Assembly: GCF_023715645.1 (NCBI RefSeq)
Contig: NZ_JAMBOP010000004.1
Location: 180,495 to 244,494 of the forward strand
Source: Bacillus cytotoxicus
Lineage (GTDB): Bacteria > Bacillota > Bacilli > Bacillales > Bacillaceae_G
Direction of reading: 5' to 3'
DNA: 64,000 nucleotides
The notes beneath the pieces were generated by a model. That model ran no database searches. It was not told the DNA's origin and saw nothing but the letters and a program-made list of their open reading frames with translations. The position numbers were made by a program, and so were the translations under genes. Positions 24,721-36,943 of this stretch are shown here, in pieces. Each line of letters begins with the position of its first letter. Within the stretch, counting starts at the first letter, position 1.

Positions 24721-25134
24721 TTACAAGTCCAAAATCCCCAAGATTTCCTTCGTAAATAATTTGAAGTCACCCAAGTGTTTCTCAATAATTTTTTGAACAA
24801 TGTCTAAGTTTACGCTTTGATAATCACGAACAGCAATATTCCGAAATCCTACCATTGCTTTTAAATTATTGCCTATGTCTTTTTTTATAACGCTCGCTTC
24901 AACTAGTAAATCGAATGCTTCTCGGCTAGATTGTGGTAATCCTAGCTTCCTACTTGCGACAATATGCATCGCTAGATCAATACTCGCTTCACACGCTCGT
25001 TGTATGTTTAAAATAATTGAATCTTGCTTCGTATAATCTTCTAAATTCTCTGGGTTATTTTCGTATACATCTTGAATTCTCTTTATACAACGTTCTATTG
25101 TAGCGATTTTATTTATAATCACTTCACTCTTCAT
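24721..25134 (-). CDS. hepT: HepT-like HEPN toxin with altered catalytic motif
   Basis: A 137-residue HEPN/DUF86 protein of the HepT/YutE type. In active HepT RNases the motif is R-x4-H-x-Y. Here it reads RNIAVRDY (about residues 107-114), with Arg (CGT) in place of the catalytic His, a change reachable by one base from CAT. The Tyr that MntA modifies is kept. The start is the ATG at 25134 (AAAGAGGTG upstream), which overlaps the end of the mntA gene by 11 bases, typical for this toxin-antitoxin pair. It is probably inactive as an RNase. Confidence 0.85.
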   Translation of the reverse strand: MKSEVIINKIATIERCIKRIQDVYENNPENLEDYTKQDSIILNIQRACEASIDLAMHIVASRKLGLPQSSREAFDLLVEASVIKKDIGNNLKAMVGFRNIAVRDYQSVNLDIVQKIIEKHLGDFKLFTKEILGILDL

Positions 25135-25531
25135 GTATAGCACCTCTTTTCTTAATATCATCAAATATAACGCGTCGTTCCTCATTCAATCTTGCATACA
25201 TTTTAAGAATCTTCATTTCCAATACAATCTTACGCTCTTCATCCGAACAATATATTGTCTTTCCTTCATGGATAATCTGTGCTTGAAACACCGTTGACCC
25301 CTGTGATAAATCAACTAAATCAACATCTCTATGAACAATATTGGCTAACTCCTGCGCTAGTAAAAAACGGTCATAATGATCTAAAGCTAGATCACTAACA
25401 TATGCTATATCGATATCACTATCTGCTCTTGTTCGATTTTGCGCTGTCGAGCCAAATATAATAATCCAATATGGATTTACTGTTTCTTTCAATTTTTCAA
25501 TAATGGATGCTATCATGTTTTGAGGGATCAT
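25124..25531 (-). CDS. mntA: MntA-type nucleotidyltransferase antitoxin
   Basis: A 135-residue minimal nucleotidyltransferase. The GSx10DxD active site is seen as GSTAQNRTRADSDID (about residues 27-41), and a third Asp follows in HRDVDLVDL. In studied HepT-MntA pairs this enzyme attaches AMP to the Tyr of the toxin motif and so neutralises it. It is translated first and overlaps hepT by 11 bases, so the two are coupled. Confidence 0.88.
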   Translation of the reverse strand: MIPQNMIASIIEKLKETVNPYWIIIFGSTAQNRTRADSDIDIAYVSDLALDHYDRFLLAQELANIVHRDVDLVDLSQGSTVFQAQIIHEGKTIYCSDEERKIVLEMKILKMYARLNEERRVIFDDIKKRGAIHEE

Positions 25532-25645
25532 CTTTACTCATCCTCCCTTACCATTCTTATCCTTTATTTTAGCATAAAGAACAATAGACTACCTATAAAC
25601 CCAAAATCGCGGGCACTTAAAAAGTCCCTGATTCATTAAAAAATA

Positions 25646-25687
25646 ATATCGTATGAGATAGCACAAATGTACCATCCCATACGATAT
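25646..25687 (-). terminator. Terminator of the lysozyme gene
   Basis: Ten-base stem ATATCGTATG / CATACGATAT followed on the minus strand by TATTTTTTAATG. Confidence 0.82.
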
Positions 25688-25697
25688 ACATCAATAT

Positions 25698-26519
25698 CTA
25701 AACCCTCTCAACCCACATACCATATGTCGGAAAATTCTCTTTCAACTTCGCAAATGTTTCATCGCACCACGTTTTGGAGTTGAAATCACCAATAACGATA
25801 CGCTGATTTCCATCGTCAAGAGATTGCGTCCACATCCCGTAGTCTGGAAAAATACTTTTGATTGTATAATATACATCTTCCATCCATTCAACTGAATTGA
25901 AGTCTCCTACAAAGATGCGATATAGTTCCTGAACATTTGTGAACCATTCGAGCGGTTTATCTCCGTTTAAAACATTTAAATCTACTTTTCCAATTCCATC
26001 AAGCCATCCCCCTGTTTTACCATCTGCATATTGCCATAAGTCGCATGCATAATTAGGTTTTCTGCCTCCATATCGTGGAATCCATAAAAAATCAGCTTGT
26101 ACATTTTGTAACCCGTAAGATCCATACATATGATGCGCTACATATAAGCCAACTTTCCAACCAGCCCCCTGGCAAGTAGTAATAAATGCTTGTGCTGCTT
26201 CTGCTAGATTCGTAGCTCCGCAGCTTGCGAGCGTATCCTCTTCAACATCTAACACAAGAAATTTCGCATTTGGATTTACACGTACCAGAAAGTCTTCAGC
26301 CTCGACAACGGCATCTGCAATGCTTATATAACAACCGTAAGCATAAGCCGCATGAGGAACTCCATATGCTTCTAAATTTCGGACATGTTCATTGTATAGT
26401 CGGTCTATCTTCCGTGAGCCATATTGAACGCGGCAGATTGCTAGATCTAGTTGCGGCGCAGCGATATCCCAATCGATATCATCATTGTATTTTGATAGAT
26501 CTACGATATGTTTCGTCAT
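25698..26519 (-). CDS. Phage-type GH25 lysozyme (endolysin) with repeated C-terminal domain
   Basis: A 273-residue muramidase. The GH25 catalytic domain (1-195) has HIVDLSKYNDDIDW at the start, LVLDVEED with the catalytic acids near 91-93, and FLWIPRYGGRKP. It closely recalls PlyB-like Bacillus phage lysins. The C-terminus holds two related repeats of about 35 residues (RIFVGDFNSVEWMEDVY...FPDYGMW and RIVIGDFNSKTWCDETF...FPTYGMW), probably SPOR-like wall-binding units. There is no signal peptide, holin or other phage gene nearby, so it is a solitary, possibly domesticated lysin. Confidence 0.88.
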   Translation of the reverse strand: MTKHIVDLSKYNDDIDWDIAAPQLDLAICRVQYGSRKIDRLYNEHVRNLEAYGVPHAAYAYGCYISIADAVVEAEDFLVRVNPNAKFLVLDVEEDTLASCGATNLAEAAQAFITTCQGAGWKVGLYVAHHMYGSYGLQNVQADFLWIPRYGGRKPNYACDLWQYADGKTGGWLDGIGKVDLNVLNGDKPLEWFTNVQELYRIFVGDFNSVEWMEDVYYTIKSIFPDYGMWTQSLDDGNQRIVIGDFNSKTWCDETFAKLKENFPTYGMWVERV

Positions 26520-26613
26520 GATTCAATCTCCCCCCTTTCTAGTTTTCATTATATAAATAATCGTTCTGCTAGTATATTTGGCAATGAATTTCTTAAAACA
26601 ATTCAAATGTGAT

Positions 26614-26812
26614 ACATATATACAATTTGAAACAACGACATAAAAACCCTTTTTTTAGATGGACGAGAGTATCTAGCCATGCATAGAAGCGGTCGGGTCC
26701 CTTTTCTGCCACATGCAATGTTAAAACAAAGAGAGTAAGAAAGTAGCAGGTTACTTTTTGCTTGGCATGGCGGCGACTTGTGTGCCCAAAAGTCAAGTTG
26801 GATTTATATATT
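26614..26812 (-). repeat. bcr1 repeat, reverse, full-length type
   Basis: Both ends are present (ATATATACAATTTGAAAC and AAGTTGGATTTATATA) together with the blocks GGACGAGAGTATCTAGCC, GGTCGGGTCC and CTTTTTGCTTGGCATGG. Upstream of the lysozyme gene. Confidence 0.87.
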
Positions 26813-26850
26813 TTAAAGCTGAAAAAATTAGAACGGCAGCCGGAATATAA

Positions 26851-26891
26851 AAAACCACACCATTTCTAAATTTTAGAAACAGTGTGGTTTT
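26851..26891 (-). terminator. Terminator of glpD
   Basis: Stem AAAACCACAC / GTGTGGTTTT continued by TTTCTAAA / TTTAGAAA, 6 bases after the glpD stop codon. Confidence 0.88.
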
Positions 26892-26896
26892 CATTT

Positions 26897-28579
26897 TTAT
26901 GCCAGCGCAGATGCCTGATTTTGTTGATCAACCGGCACAACTGCATCTGTTAATGCTGCGTCTAATTCAGCTGTGTACTTCCGCTTCTCTTCTCCGCTCC
27001 AGTTTAAAGCTTCCGCCATGTAGTTAATAACAGCGTCTTTCCATTGGTATACCCAGTGAATATTGAAGAATACTGCTCCAGTGCGGCGTACGAAGAAATC
27101 GACTGGTTTTGTTGTCATTTCGAACTCCATTGCGTATACGAGTGGAAGAAGGACGTCAAGCGGCATGTTATGGCGCTCTGCCTCTCCTTTATATTCTTTC
27201 GCTAATTCGAAAAGTGCATCGACGTTTGAACCGTAGAATTTCGCGAATTGCTCTGCTTGTTCTACTGTTAAACCGTATTTTTTTCCTTCTTGTGCTTTTT
27301 TCGCAATGAATGTTGGGAAGTTTTTCGAACCGCCAACATGACCGCCAGAGATTGGCATATGTTTCGTTGCACTCGCTGAGTATGAACCGTGACCCTCTTT
27401 TTGCATTAAAGATGTTACGTAGTCTACAACCATCTCTGCCATTTTGCGGTATCCTGTTAATTTTCCGCCAGCAATTGTGATTAAGCCAGATTCAGAAGTC
27501 CAAATTTCATCTTTACGAGAAATTTCCGATGCGCTTTTTCCTTCTTCATAAATTAATGGGCGAACGCCTGCCCAGCTTGATTCAATATCTTTCTCTGTAA
27601 TGTTTACACTCGGGAACATGTAGTTAATTGCGTTAATAATATATGTGCGATCTTCTGTCGTCATTTTTGGTACTGCCGCATCTTTATCGTAAAATGTATC
27701 AGTTGTACCTACGTATGTTTTACCTCCACGCGGAATCGCAAATACCATCCGTCCGTCTGGCGTATCAAAGTAGATCGCTTGCCCTAATGGGAAACGTTTT
27801 TGATCGATAACAAGGTGCACACCTTTTGATAACTGCAGTACTTTCCCTTTTTTCGAATTATTCTTTTCACGAAGTGTATCTACCCAAGGACCTGAAGCGT
27901 TGACGATCTTTTTCCCGTAGACTTCATATACGTTTCCATCTAATAAGTCGATTACACGTACGCCGCATACTTTTCCATCTTTATATAAGAAACCGTCTAC
28001 TTTCGCATAATTGACTGCTTTTGCACCATGTTTGATTGCTTCTTTCATGACTTCAATTGTTAAACGTGCATCATCTGTACGATATTCTACGTAGTAACCG
28101 CCGCCTTGTAATCCTTCTTGTTTCACAAGTGGTTCTCTTTTCATCGTTTCTTCGCGGCTAAACATTTTTCTGCGTTCGCTTTTCTTAACGCCTGCTAAAA
28201 AGTCGTATACACGAAGACCAATTGATGTACTAAATGAGCCGAATGTACCACCTTTATGGAACGGTAGCAACATCCATTCTGGTGTTGTTACGTGGGGACC
28301 ATTTTCATATACGATGGCACGTTCTTTCCCAACTTCAGCTACCATCTTCACTTCAAATTGTTTTAAATAACGTAAACCACCGTGAACAAGCTTTGTCGAA
28401 CGACTTGATGTACCTGCTGCAAAGTCCTGCATTTCAAACACAACTGTTGATAGTCCGCGTTTTGACCCGTCTAATGCAATCCCTGCTCCTGTGATTCCTC
28501 CGCCGATGACAACTACATCCATTTCTTGTTTATTTACTTCATTTAAAACATTTTGACGTTGTTTACTTGAAAATTTCAT
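26897..28579 (-). CDS. glpD: Aerobic glycerol-3-phosphate dehydrogenase GlpD
   Basis: A 560-residue membrane-associated flavoenzyme that oxidises glycerol-3-phosphate to dihydroxyacetone phosphate and feeds electrons to the respiratory chain. The FAD-binding Rossmann motif [20 protein letters not shown] is at residues 24-43, followed by [18 protein letters not shown] and, later, WAGVRPL and [16 protein letters not shown]. Length matches B. subtilis GlpD. It has its own promoter after glpK and a GlpP-type leader terminator, so it is controlled separately from glpFK but by the same antiterminator. The ribosome site is GGGAGG. Confidence 0.96.
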   Translation of the reverse strand: MKFSSKQRQNVLNEVNKQEMDVVVIGGGITGAGIALDGSKRGLSTVVFEMQDFAAGTSSRSTKLVHGGLRYLKQFEVKMVAEVGKERAIVYENGPHVTTPEWMLLPFHKGGTFGSFSTSIGLRVYDFLAGVKKSERRKMFSREETMKREPLVKQEGLQGGGYYVEYRTDDARLTIEVMKEAIKHGAKAVNYAKVDGFLYKDGKVCGVRVIDLLDGNVYEVYGKKIVNASGPWVDTLREKNNSKKGKVLQLSKGVHLVIDQKRFPLGQAIYFDTPDGRMVFAIPRGGKTYVGTTDTFYDKDAAVPKMTTEDRTYIINAINYMFPSVNITEKDIESSWAGVRPLIYEEGKSASEISRKDEIWTSESGLITIAGGKLTGYRKMAEMVVDYVTSLMQKEGHGSYSASATKHMPISGGHVGGSKNFPTFIAKKAQEGKKYGLTVEQAEQFAKFYGSNVDALFELAKEYKGEAERHNMPLDVLLPLVYAMEFEMTTKPVDFFVRRTGAVFFNIHWVYQWKDAVINYMAEALNWSGEEKRKYTAELDAALTDAVVPVDQQNQASALA

Positions 28580-28602
28580 GGTAATTCCTCCCTTTCATTA
28601 CG

Positions 28603-28660
28603 AAAAAAAGAGACCACAAACATCACCATAGAATTGCTTCTATAGCGCGCCCGGGTCTCT
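28603..28660 (-). promoter_or_regulatory. glpD leader terminator/antiterminator (GlpP target)
   Basis: On the minus strand GGAGAGACC...GGTCTC is followed by T7, with CTATAGAAG and TTCTATG inside the loop. The glpF leader has a matching CTATG...TATAGAAGC arrangement. In B. subtilis GlpP plus glycerol-3-phosphate binds such leaders and lets transcription continue. Confidence 0.82.
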
Positions 28661-28693
28661 CCAAATCTCCTACCGAATTATTAACTTATCAAC

Positions 28694-31038
<2,345 letters not shown>

Positions 31039-31111
31039 ATAACCCCTCCATGCTCAAATTAAAACACCCTCAGTGAAAGAGAAAATTTGAATGGTCATTC
31101 ATTTTCAAAAG

Positions 31112-31167
31112 AAAAAAATCCACAAATGCACGCTTCTATAAAATCATAGAAACAATGAAATGTGGAT
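31112..31167 (-). promoter_or_regulatory. glpF leader terminator/antiterminator (GlpP target)
   Basis: Minus-strand stem ATCCACATTTCA / TGCATTTGTGGAT followed by T7. The loop contains TTTCTATG and TATAGAAGC, also found in the glpD leader. This is the expected site of GlpP antitermination. Confidence 0.85.
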
Positions 31168-31205
31168 CTCTTCTTTTCTCCGTCACGTTTATTAACTTGT
31201 CTATA

Positions 31206-31234
31206 ATGTTAAACTTATTTGTAAGCGGTGTCAA
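31206..31234 (-). promoter_or_regulatory. glpF promoter with overlapping cre site
   Basis: Minus-strand -35 TTGACA (31229-31234) and -10 TAACAT (31206-31211) at 17-base spacing. TTGACACCGCTTACAA (31219-31234) fits the CcpA cre consensus except for one base and covers the -35, consistent with catabolite repression of glycerol uptake. Confidence 0.7.
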
Positions 31235-31254
31235 TTAGTTTTTTCATATTTTTG

Positions 31255-31815
31255 TCACTTTTTATGAAAATGTTTCCATAACTCTTTCTTTGACGTTGTA
31301 ATCGCTGTCGCACCAGCTGCAAGAGCTTTTTCCACATCATCCACAGTGCGAATAAATCCGCCTGCTAAAATAGGTAATCCTGTCCGCTCTTTCACTTCCG
31401 CAATTACGTCCACTAAAGCCCCTGGCAGCACTTCAATGTAATCTGGCTTTGTCTTTTCTAAAAGAGCACAACTCTTTTCCATTGCACTAGAATCAATTAA
31501 GAAAACGCGTTGAATCGCAACGACACCCTTTTGCTTCGCTTTCACAATCACACTAGACCTCGTAGACAACACCCCGTACGGACGAAACTCTTGGCATATG
31601 TATTCCGTTGCATACGCATCACTTTGCAAACCATGAATTAGATCCACATGTAAAAAAACTTTTTTACGATATTGCTTCGCAAGAGTAATAACACTTTTCA
31701 ACTGAGCAACATGAATGTCAAGAATAACGATATATTCATAGGAACTATGCAATAGTTTCTCTAAATCTTTAATTTGCCGAACCGCTGGTAATATTTTTTG
31801 TTCATGAAATTCCAT
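31255..31815 (-). CDS. glpP: Glycerol uptake operon antiterminator GlpP
   Basis: A 186-residue TIM-barrel-like RNA-binding regulator. Bound to glycerol-3-phosphate it stabilises glp mRNAs against leader terminators. Diagnostic stretches are YIVILDIHVAQLKSVI, VFLHVDLIHGLQSDAYA, GVLSTRSSVI and LPILAGGFIRTVDDVEKALAAGATAITTS. Length is close to B. subtilis GlpP. It sits directly upstream of its two leader targets. Confidence 0.94.
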   Translation of the reverse strand: MEFHEQKILPAVRQIKDLEKLLHSSYEYIVILDIHVAQLKSVITLAKQYRKKVFLHVDLIHGLQSDAYATEYICQEFRPYGVLSTRSSVIVKAKQKGVVAIQRVFLIDSSAMEKSCALLEKTKPDYIEVLPGALVDVIAEVKERTGLPILAGGFIRTVDDVEKALAAGATAITTSKKELWKHFHKK

Positions 31816-31909
31816 ACGAAAATCCCCTTTTTTATGTCTTCCTATTTCTTATAGTACACAAATTAAGGAAAAAGAAAAGATGGGACCTTTTTCGTTCCAG
31901 CTGAGCTAG

Positions 31910-31978
31910 GTGACATTTGTGTCGAATCTTGTCAGAAGGTCTTTATTTCGTGTCGAATCGCCGATATCGGTGAACATG
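31910..31978 (-). repeat. ATATCGGCG / TTCGACA repeat, copy 2 (short)
   Basis: Minus strand: CCGATATCGGCGATTCGACA, then CGAAATAAAGACCTT, then AAGATTCGACACAAATG. The same words in the same order occur at 20925, 35505 and 41048. Confidence 0.65.
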
Positions 31979-31986
31979 AAAAAAAA

Positions 31987-32009
31987 ACGGGACTGATCGT
32001 CAGTCCCGT
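31987..32009 (-). terminator. Terminator downstream of the VOC-like fragment
   Basis: Ten-base stem ACGGGACTGA / TCAGTCCCGT followed by T8 on the minus strand. Confidence 0.9.
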
Positions 32010-32017
32010 ACAATGAC

Positions 32018-32371
32018 TTACATATTAGTGCCTTGTGTTGAAACTTGCCACTCTACGCCGAATTTATCTTTAACTTGGCCGTATGATGGACTCCAAAACG
32101 TTTCTTGAAGCGGCATTATCACTTGGCCACCATCTTGTAATTTTCCAAACACTTCTTGTGATGTTTCTGCATTTTGTATGTGAATAGTGATAGTTACTTG
32201 CGATCCAACTTGGTGCGGCTGACCTGGGAATGTGTCAGAGATCATCAAATCTGTATTGCCAACTTTTAAATGCGCATGTAAAACGCGTTCTTTCGCCTCA
32301 GCAGGAACCTTGAATTCCGGATTTTCCGGCATGTCTCCAAACGTTTGAAGGCTTACAACTTTTGCATCCAA
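32018..32371 (-). pseudogene. VOC/PhnB-like protein missing its 5' end
   Basis: A 117-codon frame resembling PhnB-type glyoxalase-fold proteins (HAHLKVGNTDLMISDTFPG, ETFWSPSYGQVKDKFGVEWQ). Relatives of about 140 residues begin with a first beta strand and an AIxFYxEVLDAKVV block; here the frame opens only at (L)DAKVV, and upstream sequence is unrelated. There is no ATG and no ribosome site before the TTG at 32371. A 5' deletion is likely, although the terminator survives. Confidence 0.68.
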
Positions 32372-32526
32372 TTTACAGTGTTTAATGGATTGATGATTGA
32401 GGTTTCTTGCCTTGACTATAAAGATGGGAAAAGAATTTCAAGACTTAATAACACAAAATAACTTATACAGCATCACAATAGAAAAGGGATGGTAACCGTT
32501 CGGCTACACATCCTCTTTCGTAGGTA

Positions 32527-32727
32527 TTAAAGTAAAACAGAATCCTTATCACTTTCTTGATTACGTCGCTCCCGCTCTTCAGCGAGGCGCTTCATATAAA
32601 CTTCGCCTTCTTTTTCAATAAACTCATTATCCATTTCTTGCTCTTGTTTTGATGTATATAAGACCATATAACCACTCACAACAATTCCAATAATAATGAG
32701 ATAAATCCACCATGGTAAAGTTTGCAT
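32527..32727 (-). CDS. yhaL: Sporulation protein YhaL
   Basis: A 66-residue protein with one membrane helix (about 6-24) and a charged tail (EQEMDNEFIEKEGEVYMKRLAEERERR), the layout of the YhaL family. A SigE-like promoter lies 40 bases upstream, so expression in the mother cell is expected. In B. subtilis yhaL neighbours yhaM; here inhA lies between them. The molecular role is unknown. Confidence 0.85.
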   Translation of the reverse strand: MQTLPWWIYLIIIGIVVSGYMVLYTSKQEQEMDNEFIEKEGEVYMKRLAEERERRNQESDKDSVLL

Positions 32728-32767
32728 TTGAATTCCTTCCTTTCATCAGACAAGCTTTGTTAGTTTC

Positions 32768-32794
32768 ACTGTATGAAAGAAAGGGAGATTTTAT
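32768..32794 (-). promoter_or_regulatory. SigE-type promoter of yhaL
   Basis: Minus strand: ATA (-35 element, 32792-32794), 16 bases, then CATACAGT (32768-32775), which fits the SigE -10 consensus CATACANT at all fixed positions. Confidence 0.65.
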
Positions 32795-32825
32795 GACTAC
32801 TATATTTATATCTAGCAGCAAAGTC

Positions 32826-32853
32826 TTACTGCCCGTTAGTGTGGGATAAAACT
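32826..32853 (+). repeat. Two-hairpin repeat, end fragment only
   Basis: CTTACTGCCCGTTAGTGTGGGATAAA corresponds to the right end of the repeats at 13148 and 48181. The rest of the element is missing. Confidence 0.6.
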
Positions 32854-32942
32854 AGTTGTAAGTACAAAAACAAAAGAAATAAGAGTAGTTAAAATCCCTA
32901 CTCTTATTTCTAGTTACATATGCATCAGTTTATCTTCTGAAC

Positions 32943-35327
32943 TTAACGATGAATCCAAACTGCTCCTGCAGTCTTATCATCAGCTTGACCTACTACTTCA
33001 AATTTCAGACCAAGCTTTGGAAGTTTTCGTCCTGCATCAGGAATTAACGTGTTCATGTATACTTTAGAATCATCAAATTTAGTCACACCTGGTAATCCTT
33101 TATAATCAAATACTCCGCGTGATGGTGAATTTACTTTCCACGCTGGTGTTTGATCAAATGAGAATGCAGCATCTACAATTTGATAACGTGTACTATTTTT
33201 CACAGACGGCTGACCATTTAATGTTCCTACAATCGCTTCTGGATGAGAATCTACTACTCCAAGGAATCCTTCGCCTGGATGTACGCCAACCCAGTTATCT
33301 GTAAAGCTTTGGTCTGCATACCATACAACAAGTCCTGTGTTATAAACAGGGCCGCGTCCATATTGCAGCGCTTCGTCAGAACCAGAATAGTTTCTCCACT
33401 CTAAATAGTAGTTATTTTTCTTATACTCAATTCCATTAGAAACAGTAAAGCCTTTTAATGTAAAGCTTGGTTGTCCTTCTGCATCATCATAGAACACAAC
33501 TTTACCATCTACTGTTAAAGCCGCATTATCAAGCGCAAATCCTTTGTAAGCTACCGCAATATCTGTTAAATATTCAAATTGTAGTTTTACTTTCTTACCT
33601 TTGAATTGACTTAAATCATAAGATTTATCAATCCACTTATCATTTGTTGTATCGACACCATTCTTGATGTCTTTGTCACCCATTCTATCAAGCTTTGTTT
33701 TCGTTCCATCTTCTGCAATCGCGTATACATCAACGAAATCATACTTTGCTTCTAATTCATATAATGCTTTGTAATCAAATTTTGCATTCGTTGCATTTGT
33801 TAAATCAAATAATGGAGTCTCTAACGTTGTATGGATGTCATTTCCTTTTGTACTATAGTAAAATTTCTTTCCAAAACCAGGTTCAATGTTTTTCACTTCT
33901 TTATCTGGTAAATTCACACGAACAATTCCTGGACGTTGTGATTTCGTAACACTTTGATCGATATACGTCGCTGCCCCAACACCGCGAAGTTTATCATAGT
34001 CTACTTCAGTAATATTCGCCCAGTTACCCTTCATATTTTTTTGGAAGAACTCTTTATTTTGTGGAGAGAAACTTGTCGGTTCTGTTCCAGCAATTCTTCC
34101 AGCCCAGCTACCGCCGCTCATAATAGACCAAGCTTCAATCGGCTCACCTTGTCCAGAATACTTTGTATCGTACTCATCCGGTAAACCTAAGTCATGACCA
34201 AATTCATGAGCGAATACACCAACCGCACCGTCTTCAGGCTCGATTGTGTAATCGTATGCAGCCATCTTTCCATCCCATCTTTGTACAGATGATTTCGTTC
34301 CATCAATTGCATAAGGTTTTGCGCCAAGCTTTGAACGATGAGACCAAATTGCATTATCGCCCAATTTTCCACCGCCAGCTTCTTGACCAACACCAGCGTG
34401 AACAACCATTAAATGATCGATAATTCCATCTGGCTCATTTTTATTACCGTTGTTGTTATAATCGTATTGATCAAACTGATCATAATCAGCTATATTAATT
34501 CCTTTTTCCACTGCTGCTTTTAACGCATCTTTTACTAGATCACGTGGGCCTAGAGGTCCTTTATTATCATGACCAGTGCCAGCATCAGCGCCGTAATCAG
34601 CTGCTTTACCTGGAACAGTCAACCATTCTGTTACAGTACCGTCAACCGTATAGCTGCCGCCTGATTGCTCTTCATAATATTGCTTGAATGTTTTAATGTT
34701 TGTGCCATTGAATAATGTAAACGGTTCATCACCAAATAACATTTTTTGATAATGCTCACGATTAAAATCATTCGAATACATATAACCTGGGTCTTGATCA
34801 ACATTGTTATGTTTAAAATCACTATACTCTACAAGCAGCACAAGAACTTTATCTTTGCGAACTGACCCATTATATTCAGCTTGCTTCGCTGAAGATGTTG
34901 GAACTTTCCCATTTAATTTTCCAGCATTAAATCCGGATGCTTGTCCATTTGCTGGACCATTCGCTGCTTGCTGCTGATCTTTTTCTTTCATCTTTTCATC
35001 TTTTACTTTTTTCATAAAATCAGTAGCTTCTTGCGTAAGGCTGTCTTCTGGCGTTGTTTCCTTTCCAGGAGCTTCGCCTTTCTTCTTCTCTATATATTTC
35101 TCTACAGCCTTTGATGTTTCTGCTTGTGATGCAGAAGGATCAATAACCCCACGTTCCTTCAACGCATTTACCAAGCGATCCTCTGGTATTAAATGCTCAT
35201 CTACGAAATTAGATGACGCTGGTGATGATTCCGCATAAGCAGCATGACCACCGAAAGCAAACATAGAACTTAGCATAGCCCCTGTTGCCAACACTGAAAA
35301 AGTTTTTAATTTTCTGTTCTTTTTCAA
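32943..35327 (-). CDS. inhA: Immune inhibitor A-type metalloprotease (InhA family)
   Basis: A 794-residue secreted zinc protease of the M6 family. A signal peptide (1-32, ending in AYAES) and propeptide precede the catalytic domain; the zinc motif [14 protein letters not shown] is near residue 375. Ca-binding Asp/Asn stretches ([16 protein letters not shown]) and a C-terminal beta domain ([14 protein letters not shown]) follow. InhA proteases cleave host antimicrobial peptides and tissue proteins and also act on exosporium. It is a paralogue of InhA1; I cannot tell InhA2 from InhA3, and no PlcR box was seen in the 150 bases upstream. It separates yhaL from yhaM. Confidence 0.93.
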   Translation of the reverse strand: MKKNRKLKTFSVLATGAMLSSMFAFGGHAAYAESSPASSNFVDEHLIPEDRLVNALKERGVIDPSASQAETSKAVEKYIEKKKGEAPGKETTPEDSLTQEATDFMKKVKDEKMKEKDQQQAANGPANGQASGFNAGKLNGKVPTSSAKQAEYNGSVRKDKVLVLLVEYSDFKHNNVDQDPGYMYSNDFNREHYQKMLFGDEPFTLFNGTNIKTFKQYYEEQSGGSYTVDGTVTEWLTVPGKAADYGADAGTGHDNKGPLGPRDLVKDALKAAVEKGINIADYDQFDQYDYNNNGNKNEPDGIIDHLMVVHAGVGQEAGGGKLGDNAIWSHRSKLGAKPYAIDGTKSSVQRWDGKMAAYDYTIEPEDGAVGVFAHEFGHDLGLPDEYDTKYSGQGEPIEAWSIMSGGSWAGRIAGTEPTSFSPQNKEFFQKNMKGNWANITEVDYDKLRGVGAATYIDQSVTKSQRPGIVRVNLPDKEVKNIEPGFGKKFYYSTKGNDIHTTLETPLFDLTNATNAKFDYKALYELEAKYDFVDVYAIAEDGTKTKLDRMGDKDIKNGVDTTNDKWIDKSYDLSQFKGKKVKLQFEYLTDIAVAYKGFALDNAALTVDGKVVFYDDAEGQPSFTLKGFTVSNGIEYKKNNYYLEWRNYSGSDEALQYGRGPVYNTGLVVWYADQSFTDNWVGVHPGEGFLGVVDSHPEAIVGTLNGQPSVKNSTRYQIVDAAFSFDQTPAWKVNSPSRGVFDYKGLPGVTKFDDSKVYMNTLIPDAGRKLPKLGLKFEVVGQADDKTAGAVWIHR

Positions 35328-35499
35328 CGTAGTCCCCTCCCCTTTTATGTATAAGTTATCGACTTTTCTCTTTTTGTCGATATTTATATATTATTATCGA
35401 TTGGTGCAATTTTCAATATTTTTGTAATATACCGAAAATTAAATGCGGTTTATTTTATTATAATAATTTCCCTGGAGTAGATCTGATTATTTTTTTGAT

Positions 35500-35640
35500 G
35501 ATGTCCCCACCAATATATCGGCGGAAATGGTATGTTTATCGGCGCTTTTTGCAATATATCGACCGCAATTCAACATATATCGGCGCTTCGACAGAGCATA
35601 AAGATTCTTCGACAATATCCGACACGAGAACAGTTCATCC
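35500..35640 (+). repeat. ATATCGGCGC / TTCGACA repeat, copy 3 (longest)
   Basis: Reads CAATATATCGGCGG, TTTATCGGCGC, CAATATATCGACC, CATATATCGGCGC, TTCGACAGAGCATAAAGATTC, TTCGACAATATCCGACACG. It is the most complete copy of the family. The rest of the gap (35328-35499) is AT-rich with more TATCGA words but no gene. Confidence 0.75.
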
Positions 35641-35659
35641 ACCAGTACTAGGCGACTTG

Positions 35660-35756
35660 GTTCTTACCTAGACCGGACTTTCACCGGTAAGCAGTGCCCA
35701 GCTTAGCTGGGCACGCAAATAAAAAAGCTGACCAAACATCCAATTTTGGTCAGCTT
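35660..35756 (-). terminator. Hairpin cluster and terminator downstream of yhaM
   Basis: Stem AAGCTGACCAAA / TTTGGTCAGCTT (35725-35756) followed on the minus strand by T6 is a strong yhaM terminator. Just beyond are GTGCCCAGC / GCTGGGCAC (35693-35713) and CTTACC / GGTAAG with an internal CCGG...CCGG. Confidence 0.85.
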
Positions 35757-35762
35757 ATCTGT

Positions 35763-36928
<1,166 letters not shown>

Positions 36929-36943
36929 TACAGCGTCTCTATC

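Noticed and set aside
32943-35480. PlcR box for the inhA-like gene
   Set aside because: I looked for TATGNAN4TNCATA in the upstream 150 bases and found none.
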